64,000 nucleotides of DNA. It comes from Thalassia testudinum. Lineage: Eukaryota; Streptophyta; Magnoliopsida; Alismatales; Hydrocharitaceae. The notes under the pieces were generated by a model. It saw nothing but the letters and a program-made list of their open reading frames with translations. It did no database searches and was not told the origin of the DNA. The stretch covers positions 57,465,501 to 57,529,500 of the forward strand of contig JAZHRO010000012.1 of assembly GCA_037157565.1 (NCBI GenBank). The letters are read 5' to 3'. Shown one piece after another: positions 21,036 to 33,679 of this stretch (the stretch's first letter is position 1; every line of letters starts with the position of its first letter). The position numbers and the translations under genes were made by a program.

Positions 21036-24000
21036 ATGCCTCGTCGTGGGACTGGCGAGACTGGCCGCGGGCGCGGCCGAGGGCGAGGTCAGCGAGGTGG
21101 ACGTGCTGTCGTTGATGTCTCGGTGGACCAGCCACCACTCCCTGGCATCCAGGCCCAGGACCTCGCCAGACTGATACGGGATATTGTACGAGAGGAGCTC
21201 CACCCACCGCCCCGAGCACCTCCTCCTGGGGTTGCAGAGGGGGAGTCCTCTGTGGGGCCACGCGACGGACGCGGCGCTGGACACGAGGGAGGGGATGGGC
21301 CCCTGCCGCCCCCACCTTCCTCCGACACTTCTGTACACGAGACACCTTCGCCTGGAGGTGCACCAGCACCTCCCCTACAGCACCACTTCGAGCTTTTCGG
21401 ACAGTTCCGGAAGCTGAAGCCCCCCTCCTTCAAGGGGGATGAGGACCCGACCGAGGCAGAGGACTGGCTTGAGCAGCTGGAGAAGATCTTCGACACCCTT
21501 CGCCCCCCGGTGGAGTGCCGCGTGGCCTTTGCCACGTACCAGCTGGAGAGTGCGGCACACCGGTGGTGGAGGGCGGTCCGGGGACAGGAGAGGGACGAGC
21601 CGACGTGGGACCAGTTCGTCACCCTCTTCTGCGAGCAGTACTTTCCCCAGACGTGACAGGACCAGAGGAGGCGGGAGTTCCACACTCTCCGCCAAGGGAC
21701 GATGACCGTGAGCGCGTACCGCACGCGTTTCTTGGAGCTGTCCCGCTTTGCAGCGACAGCGGTAGCCACTGAGGAGGAGCGCCTTTGGAGGTTCACCGAG
21801 GGGCTCCGGCCTGCGATCCGGGGGTATGTCAAACCCCTGAAACTGCCGACGTTTTCGAGAGTGGTAGATGCAGCCATGACTTACGAGGAGACCAACCCGT
21901 CCGCGCGAGAGACCGACTGCGGGCGGAAGAGGCCCTTTCAGCCAGACTTCTCACAGGGCCGGCGAGAACGGAGACACGTGACGTCCGCAGGAGAGCCGTC
22001 ACGTTGTGCAGGGCCATCAGTGGCCTTTGGGGGCCCTCGACAGGGGCCAGTCGCCAGCACCGGACCCCCGCCTAGCCGACAGCAGGGACTCACTGAGGGC
22101 GGGAGTCGGGTTCCCCTCTGCTACCAGTGTGGCCAGCCGGGCCACGTCAGGAGGGACTGCCCATCTAGGGCAGGAGGTCAGCAGATACTTCCCGCGCAGA
22201 GCACTGGAGGGCGCGCAGGAGGCCGCGGTTTCCAGGCGCGAGGAGGAGGACCGCAGTCGCGAGGAGGGTACCGGCCAGCACCTACCCGTCCGACGCAGAG
22301 TGTGGCTGCTTCGTCCGCACCTAGAGCTGAGGGGCGTATCAACGCCCTAACACACAGGGACGCCAGAGCTTCGGGATCCGTGGTAGCAGGTATGGTTTCA
22401 GTTTCTGGCATACTCGTTTACACGCTTTTCGATTCCGGCGCTACGCACTCGTTTGTCGCAGACAGTTTCGCAGTTAGTTTGGACCAGGATTATACATTGT
22501 TAGAGAACCCGTTCGTAATCAGAGGTCCGAGTGGTCAGCTGTTTGTAGCTGAGGAGGTGTACACGGGTTGCGGGGTCAGCATCGGGGGACACAGCCTGCC
22601 AGCTGACCTGATTATGATACAGATGGAGGACTTTGGGGTGATCCTGGGGATGGATTGGCTGTCCGCTTACCACGCATTGGTAGACTGCTTTGAGAGGAAG
22701 ATTGTCTTCTCCATTCCGGAGTTGCCTTCCTTCGAGTTTCACGGGCAGCCAGTAGACGGAGGTTTCAGGTGCATTTCGGCACTTCGGGCGGCGAGACTTT
22801 TGAGCCAGGGGTGTGAGGGCTTCTTAGCTTGTGTGGTGGCAGAGCACAGCCCCGTGGCAGACTTCCAGAGCATTCCGGTGGTCAGAGAGTACCCCGACGT
22901 GTTTCCAGACGAGTTACCAGGACTACCGCCCGAGCGTGAGATCGAGTTTGAGATCTCACTAGTACCAGGGACCAGCCCCATCTCCACCGCGCCATACAGG
23001 ATGGCACCGCTTGAGCTGCGAGAGCCCAAGTCTCAGTTGCAGGACCTTTTGGAGAAGGGTTTCGTGAGGCCCAATGCGTCTCCCTGGGGAGCCCCGGTAC
23101 TGTTTGTAAAGAAGAAGGATGGGACCCTACGCCTTTGTGTGGACTACCGACAGCTGAATAGGGTCACCATCAAGAACAGATATCCGCTGCCGAGGATTGA
23201 CGATTTGTTTGACCAGTTGCGGGGTGCCACGGTGTTTTCCAAGATCGACTTGAGGTCTGGATACCACCAGTTGAGGATCAGGGAGACCGACGTCTCCAAG
23301 ACAGCTTTCCGCACCCGGTACGGACACTACGAGTTTTTGGTCATGCCGTTTGGGCTGACCAATGCCCCCGCTGCTTTCATGGACCTGATGAACCGGGTGT
23401 TCAGACCGTACTTGGACCAGTTTGTGGTGGTTTTCATAGATGATGTACTCATCTATTCTAGAGATCGGACGCAGCACGGACAGCACTTGCGGATGGTTCT
23501 GGACACTCTGAGACGACGCAGGCTGTACGCCAAATACAGCAAGTGCGAGTTTTGGTTGAGGGAGGTGACCTTTTTGGGTCATGTGATCTCTGGAGACGGC
23601 CTGGCGGTGGATCCCGCCAAGGTCGAGGCAGTGCTCAGGTGGGAGAGACCGCGTTCAGTCACTGAGATTCGCAGTTTCCTAGGACTGGCAGGTTACTACA
23701 GACGGTTCATCAGAGGGTTTTCGCAGATTGCACGTCCTATGACACAGTTGACTCGGAAGGATGTGCCTTTCACTTGGACAGACGCCTGTGAGGCGTGTTT
23801 TCTGGAGCTGAAGGAGAGGTTGACCTCGGCTCCCGTGCTCACCATTCCTGACAGTAGTGGCGGGTTCGTTGTGTACACGGACGCTTCCTTGCAGGGGTTA
23901 GGAGGTGTGCTCATGCAGAGGGGTCACGTGGTCGCTTACGCTTCGCGGCAACTGAAGCCCCATGAGCATACCTACCCAACCCACGACCTAGAGTTGGCAG

Positions 24001-25799
24001 CTGTTGTCTTCGCGCTGAAGACATGGAGGCACTACTTGTACGGTGAGACCTTCGAGATTTTTACAGATCACAAGAGCCTCAGATACCTTTTTGACCAGAA
24101 GGAGCTCAACATGAGACAGAGACGTTGGTTGGAGCTCCTGAAGGACTACGACTGCAGCATCTCCTACCACCCGGGAAAGGCCAATGTGGTGGCTGACGCC
24201 TTGAGCCGTAAGGCGCCCGCACGCTTGGCCAGTCTACAGTTACAGAGTTGGAGCCTTTTGGAGGAGGTGGGCAGTTGGCGACCTCTAGAGTTACGAGGGT
24301 ACTGTGGGGCAGTGACGGTGACACGGCAGACCAAACCAGAGTTGATAGACCGCATCATCACGGGACAGATGGCCGATCCGTACTTGCAGTCGTTGCGCGA
24401 CAGAGTACTGTCAGGGGACCCAGGTGACTTCTCTTTCACAGACCAGGCGTTACGCTTGAGGGGACGGTTGTGCGTCCCCAGAGACGAGGAGCTGTTGAGA
24501 GAGCTCCTGACGGAGGCACACGGTTCCAGATTCACCATACATCCCGGAAACACGAAAATGTACCATGACTTGAGACGCGAGTTCTGGTGGAGAGGGATGA
24601 AGCGGGATGTGGGTGAGTTCGTGCAGCAGTGCTTAGTGTGCCAGCAGGTGAAAGCCGAGCATCAGAGGCCTGCAGGGCCGCTTCAGCCGCTTCCAGTGCC
24701 AGAGTGGAAGTGGGAGAGCATCACCATGGACTTGGTGGTGGGCTTACCTGTTACCCAGCGAGGACACGACGCGGTCTGGGTAATAGTGGATAGGTTGACG
24801 AAGACGGCACGATTCTTGCCGATCCGAGTCACTTTGGGACCAGCACAGTTGGCAGAGAGGTATATCCGTGATGTGGTGCGACTACACGGAGTTCCGCGGG
24901 AGATCGTATCCGACCGGGATACCCGCTTTACGTCCCAGTTTTGGGCTGAGTTTCAGCAGGCTTTGGGGACGAGGTTGAGGTTTAGCACGGCTTACCACCC
25001 CCAGACGGACGGACAGCCGGAACGCACGATACAGACACTTGAGGATCTTTTGCGTGCCTGTGTACTAAACTGGAGGGGCTCTTGGGAGGAGCACCTACCC
25101 CTGGCAGAGTTTGCATACAACAACAGTTATCACTCGAGCATCGGCATGGCTCCCTACGAGGCTCTGTACGGACGGAAATGCACGGCACCCTTGAGTTGGG
25201 TTGAGGTGGGGACCAAGTGGGAGGTTGGCCCCAGGTTGATCCGGCAGAGTCAGGAGGTAGTTGAACAGATCCACAGACGACTCCGCACTGTCAGGAGCAG
25301 ACAGAAGAGCTACGCAGATCGCAGACGCAGAGAGGTGCAGTTCGAGGTCGGGGACCACGTCTTTCTTCGTGTTTCGCCCATGAAGGGCTTACAGCGGTTT
25401 GGGGTGAGAGGGAAGCTCGCGCCGAGGTTCGTGGGGCCCTTCGAGGTCCTGGAGCGGGTTGGACCCGTTGCTTACAGACTTGCCCATCCCCCGCAGCTTT
25501 CTGGTGTGCACGACGTGTTCCACGTGTCCAACCTCAGGAAGTACGTAGCCGATCCCAGCCACGTACTGAGTCACGAGAGCGTCGAGGTGAGCGACGACCT
25601 GACCTACCCCGAGCGGCCAGTGCAGATCCTAGACCGAGCCGGCCGCAGGTTGAGACGAAAGCAAGTACCCCGGGTAAAGGTTTTGTGGAGGAGCCAGCGG
25701 TACGAGGAGGCTACCTGGGAGCCTGAGGCGGCAATGCGGGAGCGGTACCCAGAGCTTTTCGCGGGTACGTCTTTTCGAACCGGCTTCGGGCCTCTTTGA
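21036..25799 (+). CDS. Tek-A gag-pol polyprotein, one in-frame stop
   Basis: Encodes the proteins for reverse transcription and integration of the element. Start at 21036, the first ATG after the acceptor; 1587 codons to the TGA at 25797. Order with residue positions: Gag core from about 115; zinc knuckle [14 protein letters not shown] from residue 362; aspartic protease DSGATHSF at 466; RT with FIDD at 800-803; RNase H with YTDAS (Asp 949); integrase HHCC finger starting at His 1162, then the DDE core with HPQTDGQPE; chromodomain from about 1528 near the C-terminus, used by this lineage to target chromatin. One TGA at 21654 (TGG in Tek-C) splits gag after FPQT. Everything after it is open. 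It may be inactive alone, translate by readthrough, or be complemented by a sister copy. Confidence 0.93.
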
Positions 25800-25885
25800 G
25801 TTTGTTATGGTTATTTGGACATCCTTTTTCCGCACCCTAGTTGGCGCAAGTTTCGAGGACGAAACTTCCTTTGAGTTTGTTATAT
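25800..25885 (+). other. Region before the Tek-A 3' LTR; hairpin but no polypurine tract
   Basis: Has GTTTCGAGGACGAAAC, a perfect 6-bp-arm hairpin typical of Tekay/Del 3' ends. The purine run expected just before the LTR is replaced by TTTGAGTTTGTTATAT. The 14-mer TTTGAGTTTGTTAT occurs at 25795-25808 (overlapping the stop codon) and again at 25870-25883. Confidence 0.7.
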
Positions 25886-28576
25886 TGTAACGAGCGCGTG
25901 CCCCAGACGTCTTTTAAGACGTCTGGGAGGTGGCCCAGACGTCTGTAAAGACGTCTGGGATCACATCCGGACGTCTAACAAGACGTCCGGGATAGTTTAC
26001 AGACGTCTGGCGAACAGTTATGCTCGCACGGGATATTCGTCTGCGCGCCTGTGCGCGCAGACCTGCGATCCCGCATCTTCTCTGCGGCTGCAGGCGACTG
26101 CGACCGTCTCTCCCTCCTCTCCGCGCGGCGTTAAAAGGGGGAGGGGGCGCGCCTCCCCTCCCGTCTCCACCATCTTCCTCCTTCTCTCCTGCCTGTGCGC
26201 GAGAGCGAGCGGACGCGAGGGCGCAGCGGCAGCGGCGGGCGCAGTAGGCGCGGAGGAGCTGCGGCGTGCGAGGGCGGGGCTCTGCCGTGAGGGCGAGCTC
26301 GCCGGGAGCGGCTTGGCCGGCCGGCGGAGGGCGCAGGGGGCGCAGAGCGTCGCGGAGAGGGACCTGCTGCGGGCGGAGCAGCAGACGCGCGAGGTGCGAC
26401 GCGGGCGGCGTCGCGAGCGGAGGCCGAGCGAGGTTTTGATTCTGGAAAAATCACCAGAATCAGACGTCTGGATTGATATCCAGACGACAAGGTCGACGTC
26501 TGTGAGATCATACAGACATCTGAAAGGTGAGTTCCGCTTTCTCCTTCTTTTGTCGACTGACCGTACTGAGGGAGGAGGGTTGGCGGTGCGCAGGTGTTCG
26601 GATTCGTCATCCTTTGCGAATCAGACGTCTGGAAGTTGTACCAGACGGCGGGAGTGACCTCCAGACGTCCGGAGAGACCATCGGACGTCTGGGATCTAGG
26701 AGAGACGTCCCCACAGACTTCTGGACGTCCGGGGAACCAAGCCGAACAGGTAATTCTCTGATCCACCGTTTAAGACGTCTGGAAGGAGTTCCAGACGTCT
26801 GATTTTGCACAGTATTGTCTTTCTCGACCCGTTAGGGCCCGTTTGGGCTCCGTTTTCCGCGATTCGAGTTGCGTTCGTTTCAGAATTTATTCCTCTACCC
26901 GCCTACAGTAGCTATACACTGTTTTGAGACACTCCTTGTGTTGATCCTTGTGATAGGACCTCGTTCGGTTGCCGTCTTGAGAGTCGCGGAGGCGCGCGGG
27001 ATTCCCGACCACGACCCCATTACTCCCGTTGTACCTGGTAGAGTGGTTTTAACTATTAAAAATCTGTTAAAGTATGGAATCATAACTAGAACCTAGGGCA
27101 TTGCATGAATCCTAGGAATGAGAAATGTATGGAATGATAGCTCCTAGGTGTTGCATGAATCCTAGGGCCGGAAAACTAGATTGTATGATAGATCCTAGGA
27201 TATGGCATGAATCCTAGGATGGAAAAACTAGTGGTATGTACCTTACTGCAGTCTTGGAAAAATGGAAAGGAATATATAAAGCTGCCTGTAAATTTAATTA
27301 ACAGCTGCCTGTTATGCATAAAGAATCATGTTGAGATCATGGAATGTGAGAACGAGAATCTGGAAAGTGAAACATATGATGTTCTGAGATAAAGAGCTGG
27401 AACCCTACGGGGAATTAGGAGTGGAACTCCTGGAAAGAAAAGGAATGGAACTGAGATGTAGTTTGTACTGTCTCTTGGGTACGCAGTACCAAGGGAAGTA
27501 CCTGTACCTGTTTTAGTGCAGAGTGGGGCCAGCCGCCCCAGGGACCCGGGGTTAGGATTGGCCGCTCTGTACCGACTTGTTGGCCCTCGTGTACGTAGTA
27601 CCGAGGAGAGCTAGTAGTGTTAGGAGAGTACTAGCTACCCCACGGGCCCCAGGGTTCTGCTAGCCTCCTTCACCGACTTGTTAGGCCCACTAGGGCAAAC
27701 CAGGGTAGTCAGGCGAGGGTGCGCGGACTGTGGAGGGGCAAGGCCCCGGTTTGGTTACTGTGGAGGGGTTGGACCCCTGTTACTGAGAGGGCTCTGCCCT
27801 GGTTCCGTGCTGTGCTTTGGGCGCACCCGTTAGCGGAAACGACTGACCGCGTGCCAGTACGGGCTAGCTACCTGTGCGTTTATCGCGCGTGCCGTAGTCA
27901 CCGTTACGTCTGTCAGTGACCTTGGGGTGGTTGACTGAGGGTAGGATCACCACGGGGGACTCTCCCGGCCAAGAGAGCACCACGTGCTACTTCTACTTTT
28001 GGAAAAGACTGCAATCAAGATCGTCCCACGAGGACATCCGAGATCAAGTAAAGGATCTGAGAAGTAAATGAAATAGTGAGAAAAATTGAAAGATGTAAAT
28101 AAAAGGAAGTAATAGAACATAACAGCTACTGTACACTCTACTGTTGCCTTTAGTTAGTTTGCCACTCTACTCAGCGTTTTGCTGACGTGTTACACTCGTT
28201 ACCTTTTTCAGGACCAGGTGTTGAGCAGCCAGGGTCGGCGGCTGCAGAGGACGCTGGGCCGAGTATGGTCCAGTAGAGTTGCCACAGCTTTGTACCTTCT
28301 TTTGTTTCTGTTCTAGTGAGTAGTTTTGTTTCCGCTGTACCTTCTTTACCTGCAGTTTTTGTTATATGATAAATGTTGTTTTACTGTTGTGGTGGTGCCT
28401 ACTGTAGTAGTTTCTTTCCTTACTGCTGTACTTTCTTACTGTTAGTTATATTCATGCTGAATGTGGTTTATTTTACTGTCTTTTGGTTACTTCCTCGTTG
28501 GACGACTGGGTCTTGGGATTAGTCGAGTCGGTCCGGTTCTCGTGTCTCGTAGGGACTCGAGAACCGGGTCGTTACA
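25886..28576 (+). repeat. Tek-A 3' LTR (2691 bp)
   Basis: Same length as the 5' LTR with scattered single-base differences (for example near 25977, 26231, 26367, 26453, 27231, 27651, 28266 and 28556). Ends TCGTTACA and is followed by TAAGG. Confidence 0.97.
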
Positions 28577-28581
28577 TAAGG
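28577..28581. repeat. Target-site duplication of Tek-A, right copy (TAAGG)
   Basis: Identical to 18162-18166. Confidence 0.97.
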
Positions 28582-30471
28582 TCTGGGTACCACCAGTTGA
28601 GGATCAAGACCGACGTCTCCAAGACAGCTTTCCGCACCTGGTACGGACACTGCGAGTTTTTGGTCATGCCGTTTAGGCTGACCAACGCCCCCGCTGCCTT
28701 CATGGATTTGATGAACCGAGTGTTCAAACCGTACTTGGACCAGTTCATGGTGGTATTTATTGATGATGTACTCATCTACTCTCGAGACCAGGCGCAGCAC
28801 GGACAGCACTTGCAGATGGTTTCGAACACACTGAGATGACGTAGGTTGTACGCCAAATACAGCAAGTGCGAGTTCTGGCTGAGGGAGGTGACCTTCTTAG
28901 GCCATGTGATCTCCGGGAATGGCTTGACTGTGGACCCAGCCAAGGTTGAGGCAGTGCTCAGGTGGGAGAGACCGCATTCAGTTATAGAGATCCATAATTT
29001 TTTGAGACTAGCAGGCTACTACAGGTGGTTTATCAAGGGCTTCTTACAGATTGCACGTCCTATGACACAGCTGACCCAGAAGGACGTGCCATTTTCTTGG
29101 GCAGACTCTTGTGAGGCATGTTTTCAGGAGTTGAAGGAGTGGCTAACTTCGGCTCCCGTGCTCACTATCCCAGACAGTAGTAACGGGTTCGTTGTGTACA
29201 CGGACGCCTCTTTGCAGGGCTTAGGGGGTGTGCTCATGCAGAGGGGTCATGTTGTCACTTACGCTTCGCGGCAACTGAAGCCCCATGAGCATAGCTACCC
29301 TACCCATGACCTGGTGCTGGCAGCTGTCGTCTTCGCGCTAAAGACTTGGAGGCACTACTTGTACGAAGAGACCTTTGAGATTTTCACAAATCATAAGAGC
29401 CTCAGATACTTGTTTGATCAGAAGGAGCTCAACATGAGACAGAGACGTTGGTTAGAGCTCCTGAAGGATTATGACTACAACATTTCCTACCACCCGGGGA
29501 AGGCCAATGTGGTGGCTGACGCCTTGAGCTGGAAGATGCCCGCCCACATGGCCAGTTTGAAAGCGCAGAGTTGGAACCTCATGGAGGAGATGGGCAGTTG
29601 GAGGCCCCTAGAGTTACTGGGGGGACTGCGGGGCAGTGACCGTGACGCGACTGACGAGGCCCAAGCTGATAGACCACATCATCATAGGACAGATGGCCGA
29701 CCCGTACTTGCAGTCGTTGCGTGACAGAGTGCTGTTCGGAGACCCTGGGAACTTCTTCTTTACAGACGAGGTACTACGCATGAGGGGTCGTTTGTGCGTT
29801 CCCAAGGACGAGGAGCTGTTGAGAGAGCTCCTGACTGAGACACACGGTTCCAAGTTCACCATACATCCCGGAAACACAAAGATGTATTATGATTTGAGAC
29901 GCCACTTTTGGCGGAGGGGAATGAAGCGGGATGTAGGTGAATTCGTACAGCAGTGTTTAGTGTGCCAGCTGGTGAAGGCCGAGCATCAGAAACCTACAGG
30001 GCCGTTGCAACCACTTCAAGTGCCAGAGTGGAAGTGGGAGAGCATCACCATGGACGTGGTGGTGGGCTTGCCGTTACCCAACGAGGACACGACGCAGTCT
30101 AGGTGATCATTGACAGATTGACAAAGACGGCACATTTCTTGCAAATCCGAGTCACCTTGAGACCAGCACAGTTAGCAGAGAGGTATATCCGTGACGTGGT
30201 ACGTCTACACGGAGTTCCACGGGTGATCGTATCTGATCGGGAAACCCACTTTACGTCCAAGTTTTAGGCTGAGTATCAGCAGGTCTTGGGGACACGGTTG
30301 AGGTTCAGTACAGCATACCGCCCCCAGACGGACGGACAATCTGAGCGCACGATACAGACACTTGAGGACCTTTTCCGTGCTTGTGTACTAGACTGGAGGG
30401 GCTTTTCAGAGGAGCACTTGCCCCTGGCAGAGTTTACATATAATAACAGCTATCACTCAAACATCGGCATG
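28582..30471 (+). pseudogene. Tek-B pol, 3' part (RT, RNase H, partial integrase)
   Basis: Continues RT of Tek-B from SGYHQL through FIDD near 28758, RNase H (YTDAS near 29200) and the integrase zinc finger, and breaks off in the integrase core after the segment YNNSYHSNIGM. Defects relative to Tek-A: a 3-nt loss near 28605, CGA to TGA at 28837, a frameshift in a G run near 29622, another near 30074 in the integrase, and TGG to TAG near 30265. Chromodomain absent. Confidence 0.9.
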
Positions 30472-30502
30472 CCTGTAGGGATTCGGGAATCGGGTCGTAA
30501 CA
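30472..30502 (+). repeat. Last 31 bp of the Tek-B 3' LTR
   Basis: CCTGTAGGGATT...GGGTCGTAACA matches the end of the 12994-15763 LTR with one difference. It is joined directly to integrase sequence, so a deletion removed the rest of pol and about 2.7 kb of LTR. Confidence 0.85.
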
Positions 30503-31732
30503 GCGTGCCTTGCCGGACACAAGAGAGATGAATTCTCCGATGGGAGGGCTCAGCAAGGAATAAGGGGTTAGAGGGCCTCTACTACGATCGATGAGAAGCA
30601 GACAAGATTGTGGAGGATAATAGCCCTCCCAATTTAGCCGTTGGGAGGCTGGAGAGGAGAAATCGAGAGGGCTCGCCGGAGCCAAGGTCAGAGATGGCCG
30701 AAGGAAGAAGATAAGTGAGTTTTAGGTCGTAAACCTAGCTGAAGAATATGTGGGAAAGTCGATGAGCATATATAGAATTCAATTACGAGCTCTAATTGGA
30801 AAATTTCCAGAGCTTGAAGTAGGAATCAGACATGTTTCCTAATCACAAATCTCAGGCTTGGTGGAGCTTCATATTCTCCAATCTGGGCAAGAAATCAGGC
30901 CCAATTGACAGAGAATCAATTGATCATCAATCACTCCAAATTTGGAGAGATTTGGACCAGAATTAGAGGAATCCTTGTTCAAAGTTTGGGGTTGTTGGGT
31001 CTAGGTTTTGTTTTAGGGAACCTGTTAGCATCAGGCGGTACTGACTTTATCGTGAAGAAGACGAGGAAGTTGGGGGTATGTCTGTAGTAAAATGTGAAAC
31101 CTAGGGGTTTTGATGTAAAAAATAGAGATTTTAAGGGTAAAAATGCAAACTAAGTTAAAATGATTCCTAATTTTACCTAAATTTTGGTATTAACTTAATT
31201 TAAATTCAAGAATCGAATGGTGAAATTAGATTTGTGTTTTGATCATGTTTGACTGGATAAATTACTCAGAAGCCTAAATGAAGGTAAATTCACATTTGAA
31301 TCTTTGCTTTTAGTTAAAATGAGTTTAGATAATCAAAGTAAATATATGAAACCTCATAAAATATTTTTCAATAATTTTTAGAAGATTTAGATTGAATTTA
31401 TCTCTATCAGAACCCATTTAATTTGAGTAAGATTGATAATTAAGATTTTTGATACTATTTTAATCCTCAAAATGCATGAAATCCTAATTTAATTATTTCG
31501 AGCCTACTGAATGTTCTCTTAAATTTATTTGACCTTTAATTAAATCTTCATCAACCTCCTGGTCAATCTACATTTATGATTAAATTTTAAAATAACAAAA
31601 TTAATCATATTTTTTTATCCTTTCAAATCAGATTAACACGAAATTACAATTCTCATACAATTATTTAAAATCATTTATCATTTGATTCAAAATAATTTAA
31701 ATTAATTATAACTAACGATAATCTTACCATCA
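30503..31732 (-). repeat. Ath-G 5' LTR, proximal (U3 and R) part
   Basis: Begins TGATGGTAAG on the minus strand at 31732 and contains U3 blocks shared with 1-590, 38221-39100 and 51800-52753. A TATATATG promoter motif lies on the minus strand at 30767-30774, at the position where the other copies have TATAAAAG. Interrupted at 30503 by Tek-B; continues at 12993. Confidence 0.75.
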
Positions 31733-33679
31733 CATAATCCCTAATTAATCAATTATAACTAATATTGATCATTTAGATGATCTCTGCATGTTATTCGAAG
31801 ATCATATTTATCACAAATCAAATCATTTTTATAAACAAATTTAAGCTATCAAAAGTACCCAAGTATTTAATACTTATATGCTTCTTATTGTTAATCGTCA
31901 TGTTACTTGAGTAGTTTAATGAGTTACGACAACCGATAATGAATATGAGAATTTCAAAAACAAGTAATCAAGTCGGATATTATTTCATTAAGTTCAACCT
32001 GCACAACGGAAAAGTCTGCCAAACTAGTTTTTGGAGCTTTTATGTACGTAACAATGATATTCTTGATCACCTTTAGTTCATAACGTGCAATATTCATTGT
32101 TAATCAAGTACCGTACCCACCAGAGATACTCATTATTATCAACCCTGAACTTTGTTATCCAACAAACGATTGTGTACACATATAACAAGGCAAAATACAC
32201 AAATTGCAAACTAGGCATCCACACAATATATCTTAACATAAAAGAAGAATAATAATTGTCAGAGGTCCCAAGTATAAGCTACAAGATCACTTCTCCAGTT
32301 GAAGAGGACTGTGAAATCGGTATAGAATATTACTAAGATATCCTAGGATTTTTGTTGTAAATAATTGTTCAAAAGAGGCTACCTTTGTTAGCAGCAATTA
32401 CCCGGAGGAAATTTGAAATTAATAATAAATTATTTTTATCCTATAAACTTTCATTTCAAAAAATTGCTCCTGCACAAAGATTTAAACATAAATGTAAAAC
32501 TAAATTCTTACGTAGTCTCCAAACCCTCCATACTGAATCTCAATTACCTTATTTACCAAAATCTTTTTATCTCTTCTTAGAAGACATGATGATAGCCATT
32601 AACCCATCAAACGCCGATAGCCATTACCCTTCTTACAAAATAGCCAAGATAATCCGCAGGTGACTCTTGCTTGGCTTTGAAATGTAACGTATTATTTTCT
32701 TTCGATTAATTTAAACAATCACAATCCATTTTATAGGTTCAGGTGTAACCTGATGGCGAACGCAAACTAATGCCCCCTACTGCCAAAGTACACCATCCAA
32801 CAAACGCAATCAAATCCACGGCACTTCGCCAGCTTATTTAAAACATGTAACCGAATCCCAAAACAAGTAATCCATTTTATCGTAATAGCTGGATTAAATT
32901 GTACGATGGCCCAACAAAGTTCGAAATTTCCAAGGCAATGACATTTTTCAAAACATCATTGATCATGGGATGATGGTAACAGGGAAAACACACCACCGGT
33001 TCGGCCTTAAAATCCACCGTTGGCTCAAAAACTATCCTGTGCGGTTGCCGAGACTCCTCGATGTAACTGAAAAGTGAGATCTTTTTTGAAACAAAACCAA
33101 TGGAAAATCGCATACCATGTCCCATTCAAAGACGAGAACGATAATTATTGAGCCATATTTATGTTCACAGACAACCATCCACCATCTGTGTGTAAAGATT
33201 AGCAAACAAGTCAACGTGTAAACGAAAATCAAAGGGGGCATATGCCCCCACCACAACAAATAAACAAGAGTGGTCCCTCTAAATCGGACTACAACACTGC
33301 TTAGATCCCAGAATTGAGCAAACAAGTTAGCCCAAATCAAATACCCTAACAAACAGTAGTTTTCCACCTCCTCAGAGGTCTAACCCCAATGGAAAAGAAC
33401 CCTTCATTGCGCTGCACAAAATTCACGATTTGTAATTCAAAATTTCAAGTACTATCCCTAACATTCAACCACACCAAAAGCATACGAGAAAAACAACGAT
33501 TCCATGTTATCATAAATAACACCACTAACAAATCTAAACCAAGCAAACTATCTACCTACCACTTGAAACCCACACCCAACAAAACCCAAACACCACAACA
33601 CAGAAACATACCCACATCCCCACTTATACACAAACCCAACCCAAAACCCAAACCACACCATACCACAGAAGCCATTTCC
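31733..33679. other. AT-rich flank downstream of the histone gene
   Basis: No LTR, retroelement protein or RNA gene recognised. Short ORFs such as 32385-32663 and 32877-33125 have no recognisable domain and are probably chance. The part nearest 33680 is presumably the 3' UTR and terminator of H1, but I see no unambiguous poly(A) signal. Confidence 0.4.

Larger units (their letters stand above)
18167..28576 (+). mobile_element. Tek-A: young, near-intact Tekay/Del chromovirus (10410 bp)
   Basis: Two 2691-bp LTRs (18167-20857 and 25886-28576) with about 12 differences found by eye (roughly 0.4-0.5%), 8-bp terminal inverted repeats TGTAACGA/TCGTTACA, perfect TAAGG target-site duplication, tRNA-iMet PBS and a 1587-codon polyprotein frame with one stop. 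Low LTR divergence means recent insertion. It sits inside the RT of Tek-B in the same orientation. Confidence 0.97.
12994..30502 (+). mobile_element. Tek-B: old Tekay-type chromovirus, split by Tek-A and 3'-deleted
   Basis: 5' LTR 12994-15763, PBS at 15767, decayed gag-pol 15949-18166 continuing at 28582-30471, then only the last 31 bp of a 3' LTR (30472-30502). Between 18167 and 28576 lies Tek-A. Flanks ACATG (12989-12993) and GCGTG (30503-30507) agree at three of five positions, so the duplication is only weakly supported. Multiple stops and frameshifts make it the most decayed of the three Tekay copies. Confidence 0.88.
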
